Shown here: positions 1 to 8,608 of the stretch, in pieces
How the letters are laid out: each line of letters begins with the position of its first letter
Position numbering within the stretch: position 1 is the stretch's first letter
NCBI GenBank assembly: GCA_019637695.1
Contig: JAHBVG010000030.1
Location: forward strand, 1 to 64,000
Reading direction: 5' to 3'
DNA from: Caldilineaceae bacterium
Lineage (GTDB): Bacteria > Chloroflexota > Anaerolineae > Caldilineales > Caldilineaceae
DNA length: 64,000 nucleotides
Program-made: the position numbers and the translations under genes
The notes under the pieces: model-generated
Seen by the model: only the letters and a program-made list of their open reading frames with translations
What the model was told of the DNA's origin: nothing
Databases searched by the model: none

Positions 1-421
1 TATAATAGGGAACGCCTAGCCGTGCATAACCTTGCAACTTATGGCCCAGTTCCCCGCCTTCCCGGTTCGAGACGACCTCGATCACCACATCCGGTGGTTT
101 CCCGTAGAGCCAGAAGAAGTAGGAACGTTGGTCCTTTTTCATGAAGTTTTCTGGCAATTGCACATCAAGGGCAACCAATACATCAGGGACCAGGGGCGGA
201 TGGCTGGTAGTAACGAAGATACCCACATCGGCCAGGGCAACGAAGTTGCGCCCATCCCCCGGTCCCTTCCAAGAGGCATAGAGCGCATCAGGAAGCAAAT
301 GCATTTGCCGCTCAGAGAGGATATTGTCCACAGGGCTATCGTCCTCGGTGATGAGTTGAGAGACATCGGGCACAGGAATATCAAATTCTTCCATAAGCGT
401 TGGGGATCTTTCGGCGGTCAT
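1..421 (-). CDS. Uma2-family (DUF820) putative endonuclease, C-terminus cut by window edge
   Basis: The frame is open from an ATG at 421 to the left edge, giving 140 residues without a stop. GGAG lies 9 bases upstream of the ATG. The N-terminal 45 residues are acidic and variable; then come PDVLVALDV, SYFFWLYGKPPDVVIEVVS and a GHKLQGYARLGVPYY stretch. This order (P-D-V acidic site, then V-x-E-V-x-S before a K-x2-x-Y helix) is typical of the PD-(D/E)XK fold of Uma2 proteins, which are very abundant in cyanobacteria and Chloroflexota. Substrate and function of the family are unproven. The last catalytic strand and helix lie outside the window. A second, divergent Uma2 gene is at 62156-62827. 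Confidence 0.75.
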   Translation of the reverse strand, partial: MTAERSPTLMEEFDIPVPDVSQLITEDDSPVDNILSERQMHLLPDALYASWKGPGDGRNFVALADVGIFVTTSHPPLVPDVLVALDVQLPENFMKKDQRSYFFWLYGKPPDVVIEVVSNREGGELGHKLQGYARLGVPYY

Positions 422-440
422 AGGGCATTACTCCTCTGAA

Positions 441-691
441 CAAATCGGCTTGATCTCTATCTTACACCTTGCCTATGAAAGATCAAGTCATTATTGACCA
501 ATGGGTATAGGTCAACTTTGGGGCGAAAGTGCCGGGAATTTCACAAAGAAGATGGCGACACGAGAGAAAATACGCTCGCACCCGACAAAAAGTCCCCGGC
601 ACTTTGCATGCCCCCGACGTGGACTACACCCTTGACCAATCCAAAAGGCTCCGGATCTGATCCGGAGCCTGTGAGACCGCAACTCTCCTGA
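441..691. other. Intergenic stretch, no gene seen
   Basis: A short open frame at 494-691 has no ribosome-binding site and a composition unlike a protein, so it is not called. The only structure found is the terminator at 643-670, serving the gene that ends at 692. Confidence 0.6.
643..670 (-). terminator. Rho-independent terminator
   Basis: Perfect 11-bp inverted repeat (646-656 and 660-670) with a 3-base loop. Read on the minus strand it is followed by a T run (complement of 643-646). It lies 22 bases beyond the stop codon of the membrane protein gene at 692-1111. Confidence 0.8.
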
Positions 692-1111
692 TTACATCCA
701 GCCGGTGACGCGGGCGACGCCCAACGCCACCAGCAATCCAGTAATAATGAATGTAAGTGCTGCTACGCGGAATTTGTCTGTATCACCCGCCGTTTTGCGC
801 ACACGCGCCCAGCCAATGTGCATAACAACGATAGCAATCAGCATAGTGACCGGGTGTTCAATGTAGCGCTCAATAAAATACATGCGTTCGGCATTTTGCA
901 TAATACCTACACGCAGTGCCCACAATACTATACCTAATAGGACCTGGATATCGACGCCTATAGTAGTGATAAGGCCGATCTGACGATCCAGATTGCCCCA
1001 TTTGCCGCCCTGCAACCACCCGATCAAATACTTGAGGATGGCAATCACCAGGACCAGCAACGCGATGTAACGCCAGCCCGAATGGGCCATAAATAGGATG
1101 TTGGTATCCAT
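692..1111 (-). CDS. Small four-helix membrane protein (cytochrome-b561-like family), function unknown
   Basis: 139 residues from ATG 1111, with GGGA about 12 bases upstream; a longer frame exists but its extra N-terminus is not protein-like. Four hydrophobic segments are evident, near residues 10-27, 42-62, 75-95 and 115-137. Short conserved-looking patches are HSGWRY at the first helix, DIQVLLGIVLW in the second, and IEHPVTM followed by GWARVRK in the third. Similar 130-150 residue proteins with HSG, Q-x3-G and EH signatures occur in Bacteroidetes and Chloroflexota, where the histidines suggest haem binding, but no function is established. It is the last gene of a minus-strand series after the MFS exporter and PadR regulator. 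Confidence 0.6.
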   Translation of the reverse strand: MDTNILFMAHSGWRYIALLVLVIAILKYLIGWLQGGKWGNLDRQIGLITTIGVDIQVLLGIVLWALRVGIMQNAERMYFIERYIEHPVTMLIAIVVMHIGWARVRKTAGDTDKFRVAALTFIITGLLVALGVARVTGWM

Positions 1112-1217
1112 GAACTGCAATTTCCCTTTCTGTGAATCTTTGGTTGACCAAGTAAAAGAGTCACACAATGGCGCACGAGGACATGTTGCCACGTTTCTGC
1201 GTTGTGTGATTCGAGAA

Positions 1218-1763
1218 TTAGATCTCGGCAGATGCTGAACTGTGCGCCTGCACCCAGGCTTCCACTTCATCCAACCAGCGCAGATCGTTTTCCATCTGGC
1301 GCATGGTGCGGATCAACGAAAGATGGGTGGCGTCTTCGTTGTTCATCTGATCGGCGACCGTTTGCAGCCGAGCCAGCCGTGTTTGCGCAGCCTGTCGCTT
1401 GCGTCCCAATAGGTCAATAGCTTCATCCGTTGGCAGATCGGCGATAAAGGCCACCCCCAGATCGTCGGCGCTTTCGGCGGGCAGATATTGGGCCAGATTG
1501 CGCCGCAACAGTCTCTGGTATTCGGCTTCCCCTGCGGCTGTGATCTCGTAGATCTGCCGCTGCGGACGGTTCCCCACCTGTTCGGTGCGCGTATTGACCA
1601 ATCCTCTTTCGGCTAGTTTCTCCAGCGTATAATAAGCTGTCGATGGTTTGAGGCTGGTCAAAAAGTCGAGATGTTCTTCAAGAAACTGATTCAATTGATA
1701 GCCGTGCATCTCTTCGACGCGCAACAGCCCCAGCAGCAGCAATTTTCGGTCGTTCAGATCCAT
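1218..1763 (-). CDS. PadR-family transcriptional regulator
   Basis: 181 residues. The N-terminal winged helix covers about residues 6-82, with the family signature LLGLL-x-MHGYQL near the start and STAYYTLEKLAERGLV in the recognition-helix region, then a wing ending in YEITAAGE. The C-terminal half (about 95-175) is helical and rich in Gln, Arg and Leu, like the Vir_act_alpha_C dimerisation domain. PadR proteins usually repress a neighbouring exporter or detoxification gene and are released by small phenolic or drug-like ligands. Here the gene starts 82 bases after the MFS gene, on the same strand, so it probably controls that exporter and itself. The ligand cannot be told from sequence. Confidence 0.85.
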   Translation of the reverse strand: MDLNDRKLLLLGLLRVEEMHGYQLNQFLEEHLDFLTSLKPSTAYYTLEKLAERGLVNTRTEQVGNRPQRQIYEITAAGEAEYQRLLRRNLAQYLPAESADDLGVAFIADLPTDEAIDLLGRKRQAAQTRLARLQTVADQMNNEDATHLSLIRTMRQMENDLRWLDEVEAWVQAHSSASAEI

Positions 1764-1844
1764 AAAAAGCTCAATTCATCTCACGGGTGCAAACGACAAC
1801 AATTGTATCACAAGTCAGGATCAATAGAGCGATTTTGTGCGTCG

Positions 1845-3221
1845 TTAAGCTATCGCAGCAGTGACAGGCTGTATTGCCATCTCCTGTCGATGCGATTTTA
1901 ACCCCAGACTGAGGATGATTAAGAGTGCCGCCGCGCCAGCTACAAAAAGATAGGATAGCGTGTACCCTTCCACGCCGCCGCCGCCGCTGGCGGCCACAGC
2001 GCCCACCAACGCGCCGCTTACCAATTGACCGACGCCGGTAGAAATGGTGATCATCCCCTGCGCAACTGTGCGATCCTCGATGGGCGCTTCGTTGAGCATA
2101 ATGTAGCGAATGGGCGCGCCCAGCAAACTCGACAACCCCAGCCCGATCAACACATTGGCGGCAATGAACGCTGTCAAATTGTCACCAACCAAGCCCAGTA
2201 GCAACATCCCCGCCGACAGCAGCACCGTCCCCGCTAGGATGATAACACGCGATCCCAAACTGTTGAGCAGGCGCCCGCCCAGCGGCGATCCCACCGAGAT
2301 CGCCAGCACCAATGGCAACAACATGAAACTAGCGCGGCTTTCGCTCATGCCAAATGCCGCCACTGCCAGCGCTGGCAAAAAGACCATTGCTGCTTCGCCC
2401 AATCCTGCGCCCACCGAAAGTACGTTAGCCAGCACCAGTTGACGATTCCCCAGCAGACGCGGACGAATCAGGGGATCAGCGGCCCGGCTTTCGATCCACG
2501 CGAAGAGGGGCGCAGCCACCAACGCCATTAACAGATAGGGCCAGACTGCGCTTGAGGCTAATGACTCGCCCAGGCGTGAGGTGTCCAATTGGTTAATGCC
2601 GAAGGTCAAGCCGCCCAACATTACCGCTAACAGAGCCAGCCCGGCAAAATCGAAAGGCTGTTGCACATCCGTACGGGTCACGGGCAGGATCTGCGCCCCC
2701 AAAACAAAAACCAGCAAGGCCAGCGGCAAGTTGATCAAAAAGAGCCAGTGCCAACTCAACATCAGCAGCAGTCCGCCCAAGATCGGGCCGATGATGAAGG
2801 CAAGACCAAAGACTGCGCCGATCAGCCCCAAAGTGCTTCCTTTCTTTTCCTGCGGAAAGGTATCGCCCACTACGGCGCTGGCAACCGGCCAGATGCCACC
2901 AGCGCCCAGACCCTGCAAGGCGCGACAAGCCAGCAGCATGGGAAAATTGACTGACATGGCTACGCCCAACGAACCAATCGCAAAGAGCGCAATATCGAGC
3001 AAATAGATCGAGCGGCGACCATAGCGATCGCTCAACTTAGACATGAGCGGTGCGCCGAGCAAATTGAAGAAAACATAAATGGTGAAAATCCAGGTTAACG
3101 CCCGTTCATCCACATCAAAGGCTGTGCGCAGAGCGGGTAAGGCCGGACCTACAATGGCAATATCCAGCGCGCCCATAAGAACCCCTAAAAAGAGTACCGT
3201 CAGCATTCTTCGATTATTCAC
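1845..3221 (-). CDS. MFS drug/metabolite exporter
   Basis: 458 residues from GTG 3221, chosen because GAGGAG lies 7 bases upstream; a TTG two codons earlier is only 1 base from that site. At least 12 hydrophobic helices are visible, arranged as in DHA-type proton antiporters. Motif A is present in the loop after helix 2 (GAPLMSKLSDRYGRR), the first helix carries MGALDIAIVGPALP, and a Gly-rich helix 5 (GAVFGLAFIIGPILGG) matches the antiporter motif C region. It probably exports a toxic small molecule by proton exchange. The PadR gene downstream on the same strand supports inducible efflux. Substrate unknown. Confidence 0.85.
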   Translation of the reverse strand: MNNRRMLTVLFLGVLMGALDIAIVGPALPALRTAFDVDERALTWIFTIYVFFNLLGAPLMSKLSDRYGRRSIYLLDIALFAIGSLGVAMSVNFPMLLACRALQGLGAGGIWPVASAVVGDTFPQEKKGSTLGLIGAVFGLAFIIGPILGGLLLMLSWHWLFLINLPLALLVFVLGAQILPVTRTDVQQPFDFAGLALLAVMLGGLTFGINQLDTSRLGESLASSAVWPYLLMALVAAPLFAWIESRAADPLIRPRLLGNRQLVLANVLSVGAGLGEAAMVFLPALAVAAFGMSESRASFMLLPLVLAISVGSPLGGRLLNSLGSRVIILAGTVLLSAGMLLLGLVGDNLTAFIAANVLIGLGLSSLLGAPIRYIMLNEAPIEDRTVAQGMITISTGVGQLVSGALVGAVAASGGGGVEGYTLSYLFVAGAAALLIILSLGLKSHRQEMAIQPVTAAIA

Positions 3222-3248
3222 TTGCAAACTCCTCGAATAATTCTAGGG

Positions 3249-3266
3249 TATAGACAGAACTGTATA
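3249..3266. promoter_or_regulatory. Candidate operator upstream of the MFS/PadR genes
   Basis: An imperfect palindrome, TATAGACAG-AA-CTGTATA, lies about 30 bases upstream of the MFS start in an AT-rich stretch and overlaps TATAC hexamers that could serve as a -10 element on the minus strand. PadR regulators bind such short dyads. The assignment rests on position and symmetry only. Confidence 0.3.
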
Positions 3267-3468
3267 ATCAAAATTGACTATTTTGAACACTATTATAGTA
3301 GGCTTGGGCGAGGTTGTCAATTGCGCTGCCAGGGGATTGTGAACTCTATTGCATCCCAAAAGTTCCGAAAATGGATCTTTCGGGGTCTCTCTGCTAAACT
3401 GGTTTCGTACTTTGAGACCGGGACGGGTCCACACCCGCAGATGTTGACCACGACGGGCGATCTCATCA

Positions 3469-4281
3469 ATGGCAAAAACAACCGTGTCGAGAAAATTACA
3501 GGGCCAGGTAGCGATCATCACCGGTGGTGGTCGCGGTATTGGCGCGGCCACGGCGGAATTGTTGGCCCGCGCTGGCGCTTCGCTGGTTTTAACCGCCCGC
3601 AGCGAAGAAGAGATCGAAGCGGTGGCCGAGAAGATCCGGCGGGGTGGCGGCAAAGCGTTGGCCGTCGCCGGCGATGTGGGCGACGCCGAAGCGGTCGAGG
3701 AGATCGTCGAGAGCGCGCTCACCCAATACGACCGCGTCGATATTCTGATCAACAATGCCGGTATTATCTGGCCCATTGAAGAGGCCGCCTATGCCGATGT
3801 GGACGAGTGGGCCTACAACATCCACGTCAATCTTGTCGGCGCGTACATGATGGCGCGCAACGTCCTTCCTGTGATGATCGACCAGAATTATGGACGCATT
3901 TTGAATATCACTAGCGGCGCGGCCAACCACCCCGTCCCCGGCTGGAGCGCCTATTGTACGGCCAAAGCCGGCCTCAACATGATGACGCGTTCGCTGGCTG
4001 CCGAGTTGGCCAAGACAGGTGTGCGCGTCAACGCGCTCAGCCCTGGCATGGTCGATACGGAGATGCAGGCCGACATCCGCAGCGTGGACGCCGAGGAGAC
4101 CGGCCTGGATTTCCAGCGCTTCCACCAGGCGTACGAGCAGGGATCTCTGCGATCTCCGGCGGAGGTGGCGCGCATGATCTATTGGATCGTTGGCCCCTGG
4201 GGACGCAACCACAACGGCGAGATCTTTGAGGCAAGCAATGCCGAGTGGGCAGTGCAGGTGGAAAAAGATATTGGGTATTAA
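3469..4281 (+). CDS. Short-chain dehydrogenase/reductase (classical SDR)
   Basis: 270 residues. The Rossmann fold has TGGGRGIG near residues 19-26, DVGD for the adenine pocket, NNAG near 93-96, and the catalytic Ser (ITSGAA), Tyr and Lys (Y-C-T-A-K), about 143-161. Arg in TARS after the second strand hints at NADP(H) preference. The C-terminal region continues past the usual 250 residues with an acidic helix. The substrate is not evident: the closest general relatives are 3-oxoacyl-ACP-reductase-like SDRs. No clear ribosome-binding site was found. The final codons and the stop lie in the left arm of the TATTGGG repeat that separates this gene from icd, so its C-terminus may have been altered by that repeat. 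Confidence 0.85.
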   Translation: MAKTTVSRKLQGQVAIITGGGRGIGAATAELLARAGASLVLTARSEEEIEAVAEKIRRGGGKALAVAGDVGDAEAVEEIVESALTQYDRVDILINNAGIIWPIEEAAYADVDEWAYNIHVNLVGAYMMARNVLPVMIDQNYGRILNITSGAANHPVPGWSAYCTAKAGLNMMTRSLAAELAKTGVRVNALSPGMVDTEMQADIRSVDAEETGLDFQRFHQAYEQGSLRSPAEVARMIYWIVGPWGRNHNGEIFEASNAEWAVQVEKDIGY

Positions 4282-4352
4282 GTATTGGGTATTGGATATT
4301 GTGCTGCGACGGGGGTTCACCAATACCTAATACCCAATATCTAAAACCCAGT
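4266..4352. repeat. Iterated-word hairpin (TTGGGTATT units)
   Basis: The left side carries several copies of a 7-8 base word (TTGGGTATT, AGTATTGGG, TATTGGATATT). The right side carries the complement (CAATACC, TAATACCC, AATATC), so the transcript can fold. The same words recur at 32229-32298 between korA and korB. The left arm overlaps the SDR stop codon. Confidence 0.75.
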
Positions 4353-4397
4353 ACCCCGTATTTTATACTCAACACCCACAAGCGGAGGTAGTTTTTC

Positions 4398-5648
4398 ATG
4401 GGATATCAAAAAATTCAAGTGCCCAACGGGGGCGAAAAGATCACCATCGAGAACGGTGAACTCCAGGTGCCAGACAACCCGATTGTCTGCTTCATTGAGG
4501 GCGACGGCACCGGCCCGGATATATGGAAGGCCAGCCAGCCTGTACTCGACGCCGCCGTGAAAAAGGCATACGGAGGCAAACGCCAGATCGTGTGGATGGA
4601 GGTTTACGCTGGCGAAAAGGCCAATGAAGTCTACGAAGATCTGATCTGGCTGCCCCAAGAAACACTGGACGCCATCGACGAATATTTGGTCGCCATCAAA
4701 GGACCGTTGACCACGCCCATCGGCGGCGGCATCCGCAGCATCAACGTTGCCCTACGCCAACGCCTTGATCTCTATGCGTGTGTGCGGCCCGTCCAATACT
4801 TCGAAGGTGTGCCCAGCCCTGTCAAACATCCTGAAGCCGTGGACATGATCATCTTTCGCGAGAATACGGAAGATATCTACGCCGGCATCGAGTTTGAGGA
4901 AGGCAGCGAGGATGTGGAAACCTTCAAGCGGCTGTTCAGCGAAGCCTTCCCCAAGCAGTATGCCAAGGTCCGCTTCCCCGACACCGCCGGGTTCGGCATC
5001 AAGCCGGTGAGCCAGGAAGGCACCGCCCGCCTCGTGCGCGCCGCCATCCAATACGCCATCGACAACAACCGTAAGAGCGTAACCCTCGTCCACAAGGGCA
5101 ATATCATGAAGTTTACCGAGGGCGCCTTCATGAATTGGGGTTATCAGCTCGCTGCCGAGGAATTTGGCGGCGTTCCGCTGGATGGCGGCCCCTGGCACAA
5201 ACTCCCCAATGGCATCATCATCAAGGATGTGATCGCTGACGCCATGCTCCAGCAGATCCTCACCCGCCCGGCGGAATATGAGGTACTCGCTACGTTAAAC
5301 CTCAACGGCGACTACATTAGCGACGCCCTGGCTGCCCAGGTCGGCGGGATCGGCATTGCCCCTGGCGCCAACATCAACTACGAGACGGGCCGCGCCATCT
5401 TTGAGGCCACCCACGGCACTGCGCCCAAGTACGCCGGCCAGGATCGGGTCAACCCGTCCTCGGTGATCCTGAGCGGCGAGATGATGCTGCGCCACATGGG
5501 TTGGAACGAAGCCGCCGATCTAATTCTCCAATCCATGAGCAAGACCATCGGCCAGAAGATTGTGACTTACGACTTCGCCCGCCTGATGGAAGGGGCCAAC
5601 GAAGTCAAGTGTAGCGCCTTTGGCCGCGCGCTGATCGAAAACATGTAA
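4398..5648 (+). CDS. icd: Isocitrate dehydrogenase, NADP-dependent
   Basis: 416 residues, the length and layout of the E. coli-type homodimeric enzyme, which converts isocitrate to 2-oxoglutarate and CO2 with NADPH formation in the TCA cycle. Visible landmarks: [10 protein letters not shown] near residue 34; the substrate loop [13 protein letters not shown] with Ser114, equivalent to the serine that AceK phosphorylates in enterobacteria; [26 protein letters not shown]; and the coenzyme region HGTAPKYAG plus TYDFARLM, whose Lys-Tyr and Tyr...Arg residues are those that select NADP in E. coli. GGAGG precedes the ATG. Succinate dehydrogenase genes lie 2.3 kb downstream. No aceK is seen. Confidence 0.95.
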   Translation: MGYQKIQVPNGGEKITIENGELQVPDNPIVCFIEGDGTGPDIWKASQPVLDAAVKKAYGGKRQIVWMEVYAGEKANEVYEDLIWLPQETLDAIDEYLVAIKGPLTTPIGGGIRSINVALRQRLDLYACVRPVQYFEGVPSPVKHPEAVDMIIFRENTEDIYAGIEFEEGSEDVETFKRLFSEAFPKQYAKVRFPDTAGFGIKPVSQEGTARLVRAAIQYAIDNNRKSVTLVHKGNIMKFTEGAFMNWGYQLAAEEFGGVPLDGGPWHKLPNGIIIKDVIADAMLQQILTRPAEYEVLATLNLNGDYISDALAAQVGGIGIAPGANINYETGRAIFEATHGTAPKYAGQDRVNPSSVILSGEMMLRHMGWNEAADLILQSMSKTIGQKIVTYDFARLMEGANEVKCSAFGRALIENM

Positions 5649-5990
5649 TCGCAGGGCGCTGCTTGCTGCGCTCAGAAGTCAACAAGAGGATATAAGTTGT
5701 AAATGTGTGAAACGTGAAACGTGACAGCAGAAGATCACGTTTCACGTTTCACGTTATCGACCCACCCCACCCGGTGCAACCATCAATGAACCGCTCTTCG
5801 ACCATGCTTTGCCTCTTTGCTCTTTGGTGTAGAGCTTACACTCTCCTATCGTCTCTTTTTTGGTTGCGAGTGAACGAATGTGCTACAGTGGGGTTGCGCG
5901 ATCTATCCTATCTCGTGTCATGTCCAGAAGGACACTAAATAACGCGTGCGCTCAGTGATCCAATCCAACGGTAGGGCTACAGCAGAGTTC
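5649..5990 (+). other. Intergenic stretch with one hairpin, no gene
   Basis: Apart from the inverted repeat at 5707-5752 nothing recognisable was found. A weak promoter-like pair (TGGTTG, 17 bases, TACAGT near 5861-5889) precedes the glucan enzyme gene but is not convincing alone. Confidence 0.4.
5707..5752. repeat. Iterated-word hairpin (GTGAAAC units), possible terminator of icd
   Basis: Two perfectly complementary 18-base arms at 5707-5724 and 5735-5752, each built from tandem GTGAAAC words, with a 10-base loop. It lies 59 bases after icd. There is no T run, so a terminator role is uncertain. Confidence 0.7.
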
Positions 5991-7829
5991 ATGGCTCGAG
6001 ATTTTATGTCGACGATCTCACCGTCCTCGCGGCCACCGCTGCCTCTGCATGGCGGATATTACCCAGATTTGCTTGCCCCTGGCACGGTGACCTTTGTGTT
6101 GCGTGCGCCGTTCAAATCATTCGTGAGCCTTGTGGGCGATTTTAATGGATGGAACACGCGGGCCAATATTATGACCAGCGAGGGTGAGGGGATTTGGTGG
6201 ACGACCCTCTCGCACCCTGGACCAACGCGTTACGGCTTTTATGTCGCCATCGACGATCAATCGCATGTCTGGATCGGCGATCCCTATGCTTATGAAGTCC
6301 ACTGGGGAAAGAGTGGACCGTGGGCGTATCTACCCTCAGCGGCGATGATTGAGGCGCGCCGTAATTTTCCCTGGAGCGATGGGGATTGGAAAACGCCCCG
6401 GCTGCGCGATCTGGTGATCTACGAACTCGGGCTACGCGATTTCGGCGGACGCTGGGTCGAGAATCGTCCACAGTACGGAACCTTTGAGGATCTATTTCAT
6501 CGGCTGGATTATCTGGTCGATCTGGGCATCAACGCCATCGAACTCATGCCGATTCAGCAGTTTCCGGGTGAATCGAGTTGGGGCTACAATCCCGTTTTCT
6601 ACTTTGCCCCGGCGCGCACCTATGGATCCGCTGAACAGTTGAAGCGATTGGTCGATGCCTGCCATCGTCGCGGTATGGCCGTGATCCTGGATATGGTCTT
6701 CAACCATGCCTGGGGCGATCATCCCTACTATCAGATCTACCCACCCTTGTTTGGCCCAAAAGGGGAGTGGCTGCCGGATCTTAACCCTTTCTTTCATCAT
6801 ACGCCCCCGTCGATCAACATGTGGGGCGGCGTCGATTGGGATCACTTCACGGCGGAGACGACGGCTTATTTTCAGGATGTGATCCGTTATTGGCTGCGCG
6901 AATATCATGTGGATGGCTTCCGCTTTGATTGGGTGGGTGGAGTTGATTACGACAGCCGAAACCCCATGAATCCGGGGTTCGATCCCTATCATGGGATCGC
7001 TGCTATTTGTTGGGCGGCGCGCCAGGTCAAGCCGGATGTGATCTTGGTGGCTGAGTATTGGCCGCTAGATGGGACTCACCCAGACAAGAGTTCGGCTAAG
7101 TTGGTGCGTGAGACCGAAATGGACGCAGCGTGGAATGGCTTCTTCCACCACACAATGGACGATGTGTTGGTCCAGCGCTGGCAATGGGAACGGCGCGACA
7201 TCTTTCGGGCGATTGGGGGCTTTCGCGAGCAGGGGTTTCAGCGCGCGGATCAAGTGATCAACTATACCTGTAGCCATGACGAGGTGCGCCCGGTCCATGA
7301 GGTGCTTTTTTACGCTCGACAGCACATTCAGAAGCCGCCCGAATTCACATGGACAGAAGTGGCTCTACGCAAGGCAATCGTAGGGCTGATCGCTCTTTTT
7401 GCGGCGCCGGGCGTCCCCATGCTGTGGATGGGCCAGGAATATGGCGAAGATCTGCCGCGCACGATTGACTTTCTGCCGCTGAAATGGGAAAAGGTGGATA
7501 AGGAGCCGTTTAAAGCGCATTGGAAAACTGTGCAACGGTTGATCCATGCCCGGCGAAATCGCACCAGTTTGCGCAGTGATCACATCGAATTCTACAGTGA
7601 TAATTTTGTCGAGACTCAGGTGTTGCGCTTCCGCCGTTGGGATGCGGAAAGTGGCGACTGCGCGCTGGTTGCCATCAACTTTAGCCATGAACCGCGCCAG
7701 ACTACGCTCTTCTTCCCCTGGGATGGTGTCTGGCGCGACGCTGTGCGCGGGAAGTCTCACAGTATTAAGAATGGGCAGCGCACCTTTACTCTGGAACCGT
7801 GGTCGGGCCGGCTTTATTTGCCGGTTTAA
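5991..7829 (+). CDS. GH13 alpha-glucan enzyme (branching-enzyme/trehalohydrolase-like)
   Basis: About 612 residues. The N-terminal beta-sandwich (CBM48-like) carries VGDFNGWN; the (beta/alpha)8 barrel follows, with the four GH13 regions: [21 protein letters not shown] (nucleophile Asp about 313 from ATG 5991), [11 protein letters not shown] (acid/base Glu about 355) and IV CSHDEV. A C-terminal beta domain ends near residue 610. The arrangement resembles glycogen branching enzymes and malto-oligosyltrehalose hydrolases; the exact reaction cannot be fixed from motifs, though the N-terminal sandwich favours action on glycogen or maltodextrin. The start is uncertain: GTG 5946, ATG 5991 and ATG 6006 are all in frame and none has a strong ribosome-binding site. 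No glgA, glgC or treY is nearby. Confidence 0.8.
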   Translation: MARDFMSTISPSSRPPLPLHGGYYPDLLAPGTVTFVLRAPFKSFVSLVGDFNGWNTRANIMTSEGEGIWWTTLSHPGPTRYGFYVAIDDQSHVWIGDPYAYEVHWGKSGPWAYLPSAAMIEARRNFPWSDGDWKTPRLRDLVIYELGLRDFGGRWVENRPQYGTFEDLFHRLDYLVDLGINAIELMPIQQFPGESSWGYNPVFYFAPARTYGSAEQLKRLVDACHRRGMAVILDMVFNHAWGDHPYYQIYPPLFGPKGEWLPDLNPFFHHTPPSINMWGGVDWDHFTAETTAYFQDVIRYWLREYHVDGFRFDWVGGVDYDSRNPMNPGFDPYHGIAAICWAARQVKPDVILVAEYWPLDGTHPDKSSAKLVRETEMDAAWNGFFHHTMDDVLVQRWQWERRDIFRAIGGFREQGFQRADQVINYTCSHDEVRPVHEVLFYARQHIQKPPEFTWTEVALRKAIVGLIALFAAPGVPMLWMGQEYGEDLPRTIDFLPLKWEKVDKEPFKAHWKTVQRLIHARRNRTSLRSDHIEFYSDNFVETQVLRFRRWDAESGDCALVAINFSHEPRQTTLFFPWDGVWRDAVRGKSHSIKNGQRTFTLEPWSGRLYLPV

Positions 7830-7885
7830 TATTTTATTACTTACCGCTATCTGTTTTGATTTGTTCATTTCATAAGGAGGCTCCA

Positions 7886-8587
7886 TTGCAAGCTCAACGC
7901 GTTCTTCCACCAGGGGTGGGGCTGGCCAGTTCTTCTATCGGTAAGAAAGTGATAATGGCCGTTACCGGGCTGATTTGGATCGGGTTTGTTGTGTTTCACA
8001 TGTATGGCAACTTAAAGATCTTTTGGGGGCCTGAATATTTCAATGAATATTCATCTGGGCTGCGTTACCTGGGTGGGCCAATCTTCGGCCATACCCATCT
8101 GCTTTGGGTGGCGCGGTTGGTGCTGATCCTTGCCATTGTGCTGCATGTGTGGGCGGCGGTGTCGCTCTATCAGCGGGCGCGCACGGCTCGTCCGCGCAGT
8201 TATGAGATGCACCGCACATTGCAGGCCAACTATGCGGCCATCACCATTCGGTATGGCGGCGCGGTGATCTTCTTCTTTGTACTCTATCACCTCATGCATT
8301 TGACCTGGGGCGTGCCGGTGATCCACGACCAGTTCCACCACGGGGATGCATATAGCAATGTCTTGTACGGTTTTCAGAAGATCCACAATGTGATCATCTA
8401 CACCATCGCGGTGATCGCGTTGGGGTTGCATCTTTACCACGGCACATGGAGCATGTTCCAGACGTTGGGGGTCAATAACCGGAACTCTGATCGGTTGGTG
8501 CGCGGATTGGCATTGGCTCTGGCGCTGATCGTCCCGCTTGGCTTTATCATCGTCCCCTACTCGATCTTATTTGGCTTTGTCAGCTAA
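7886..8587 (+). CDS. sdhC: Succinate dehydrogenase cytochrome b558 subunit
   Basis: 233 residues. TTG 7886 is chosen because AAGGAGG sits 6 bases upstream; a longer reading would run back into the glucan enzyme gene. Five membrane helices are evident, near 21-42, 72-97, 120-142, 160-188 and 205-228. Histidines at about 38, 87, 135/138 and 182/185 lie in those helices as in diheme type-B (Bacillus/Wolinella-like) anchors that bind two b haems and menaquinone. This is a single large anchor, so no SdhD is expected. It is followed after 21 bases by sdhA and forms the first gene of an sdhCAB operon, the order typical for type-B complexes. Confidence 0.9.
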   Translation: MQAQRVLPPGVGLASSSIGKKVIMAVTGLIWIGFVVFHMYGNLKIFWGPEYFNEYSSGLRYLGGPIFGHTHLLWVARLVLILAIVLHVWAAVSLYQRARTARPRSYEMHRTLQANYAAITIRYGGAVIFFFVLYHLMHLTWGVPVIHDQFHHGDAYSNVLYGFQKIHNVIIYTIAVIALGLHLYHGTWSMFQTLGVNNRNSDRLVRGLALALALIVPLGFIIVPYSILFGFVS

Positions 8588-8608
8588 AATCAGGAGGATT
8601 TGGTTCGC

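Noticed and set aside
3589..4323. Open minus-strand frame of 244 residues over the SDR gene
   Set aside because: His/Arg-rich shadow of a clear SDR gene, with no recognisable motif.
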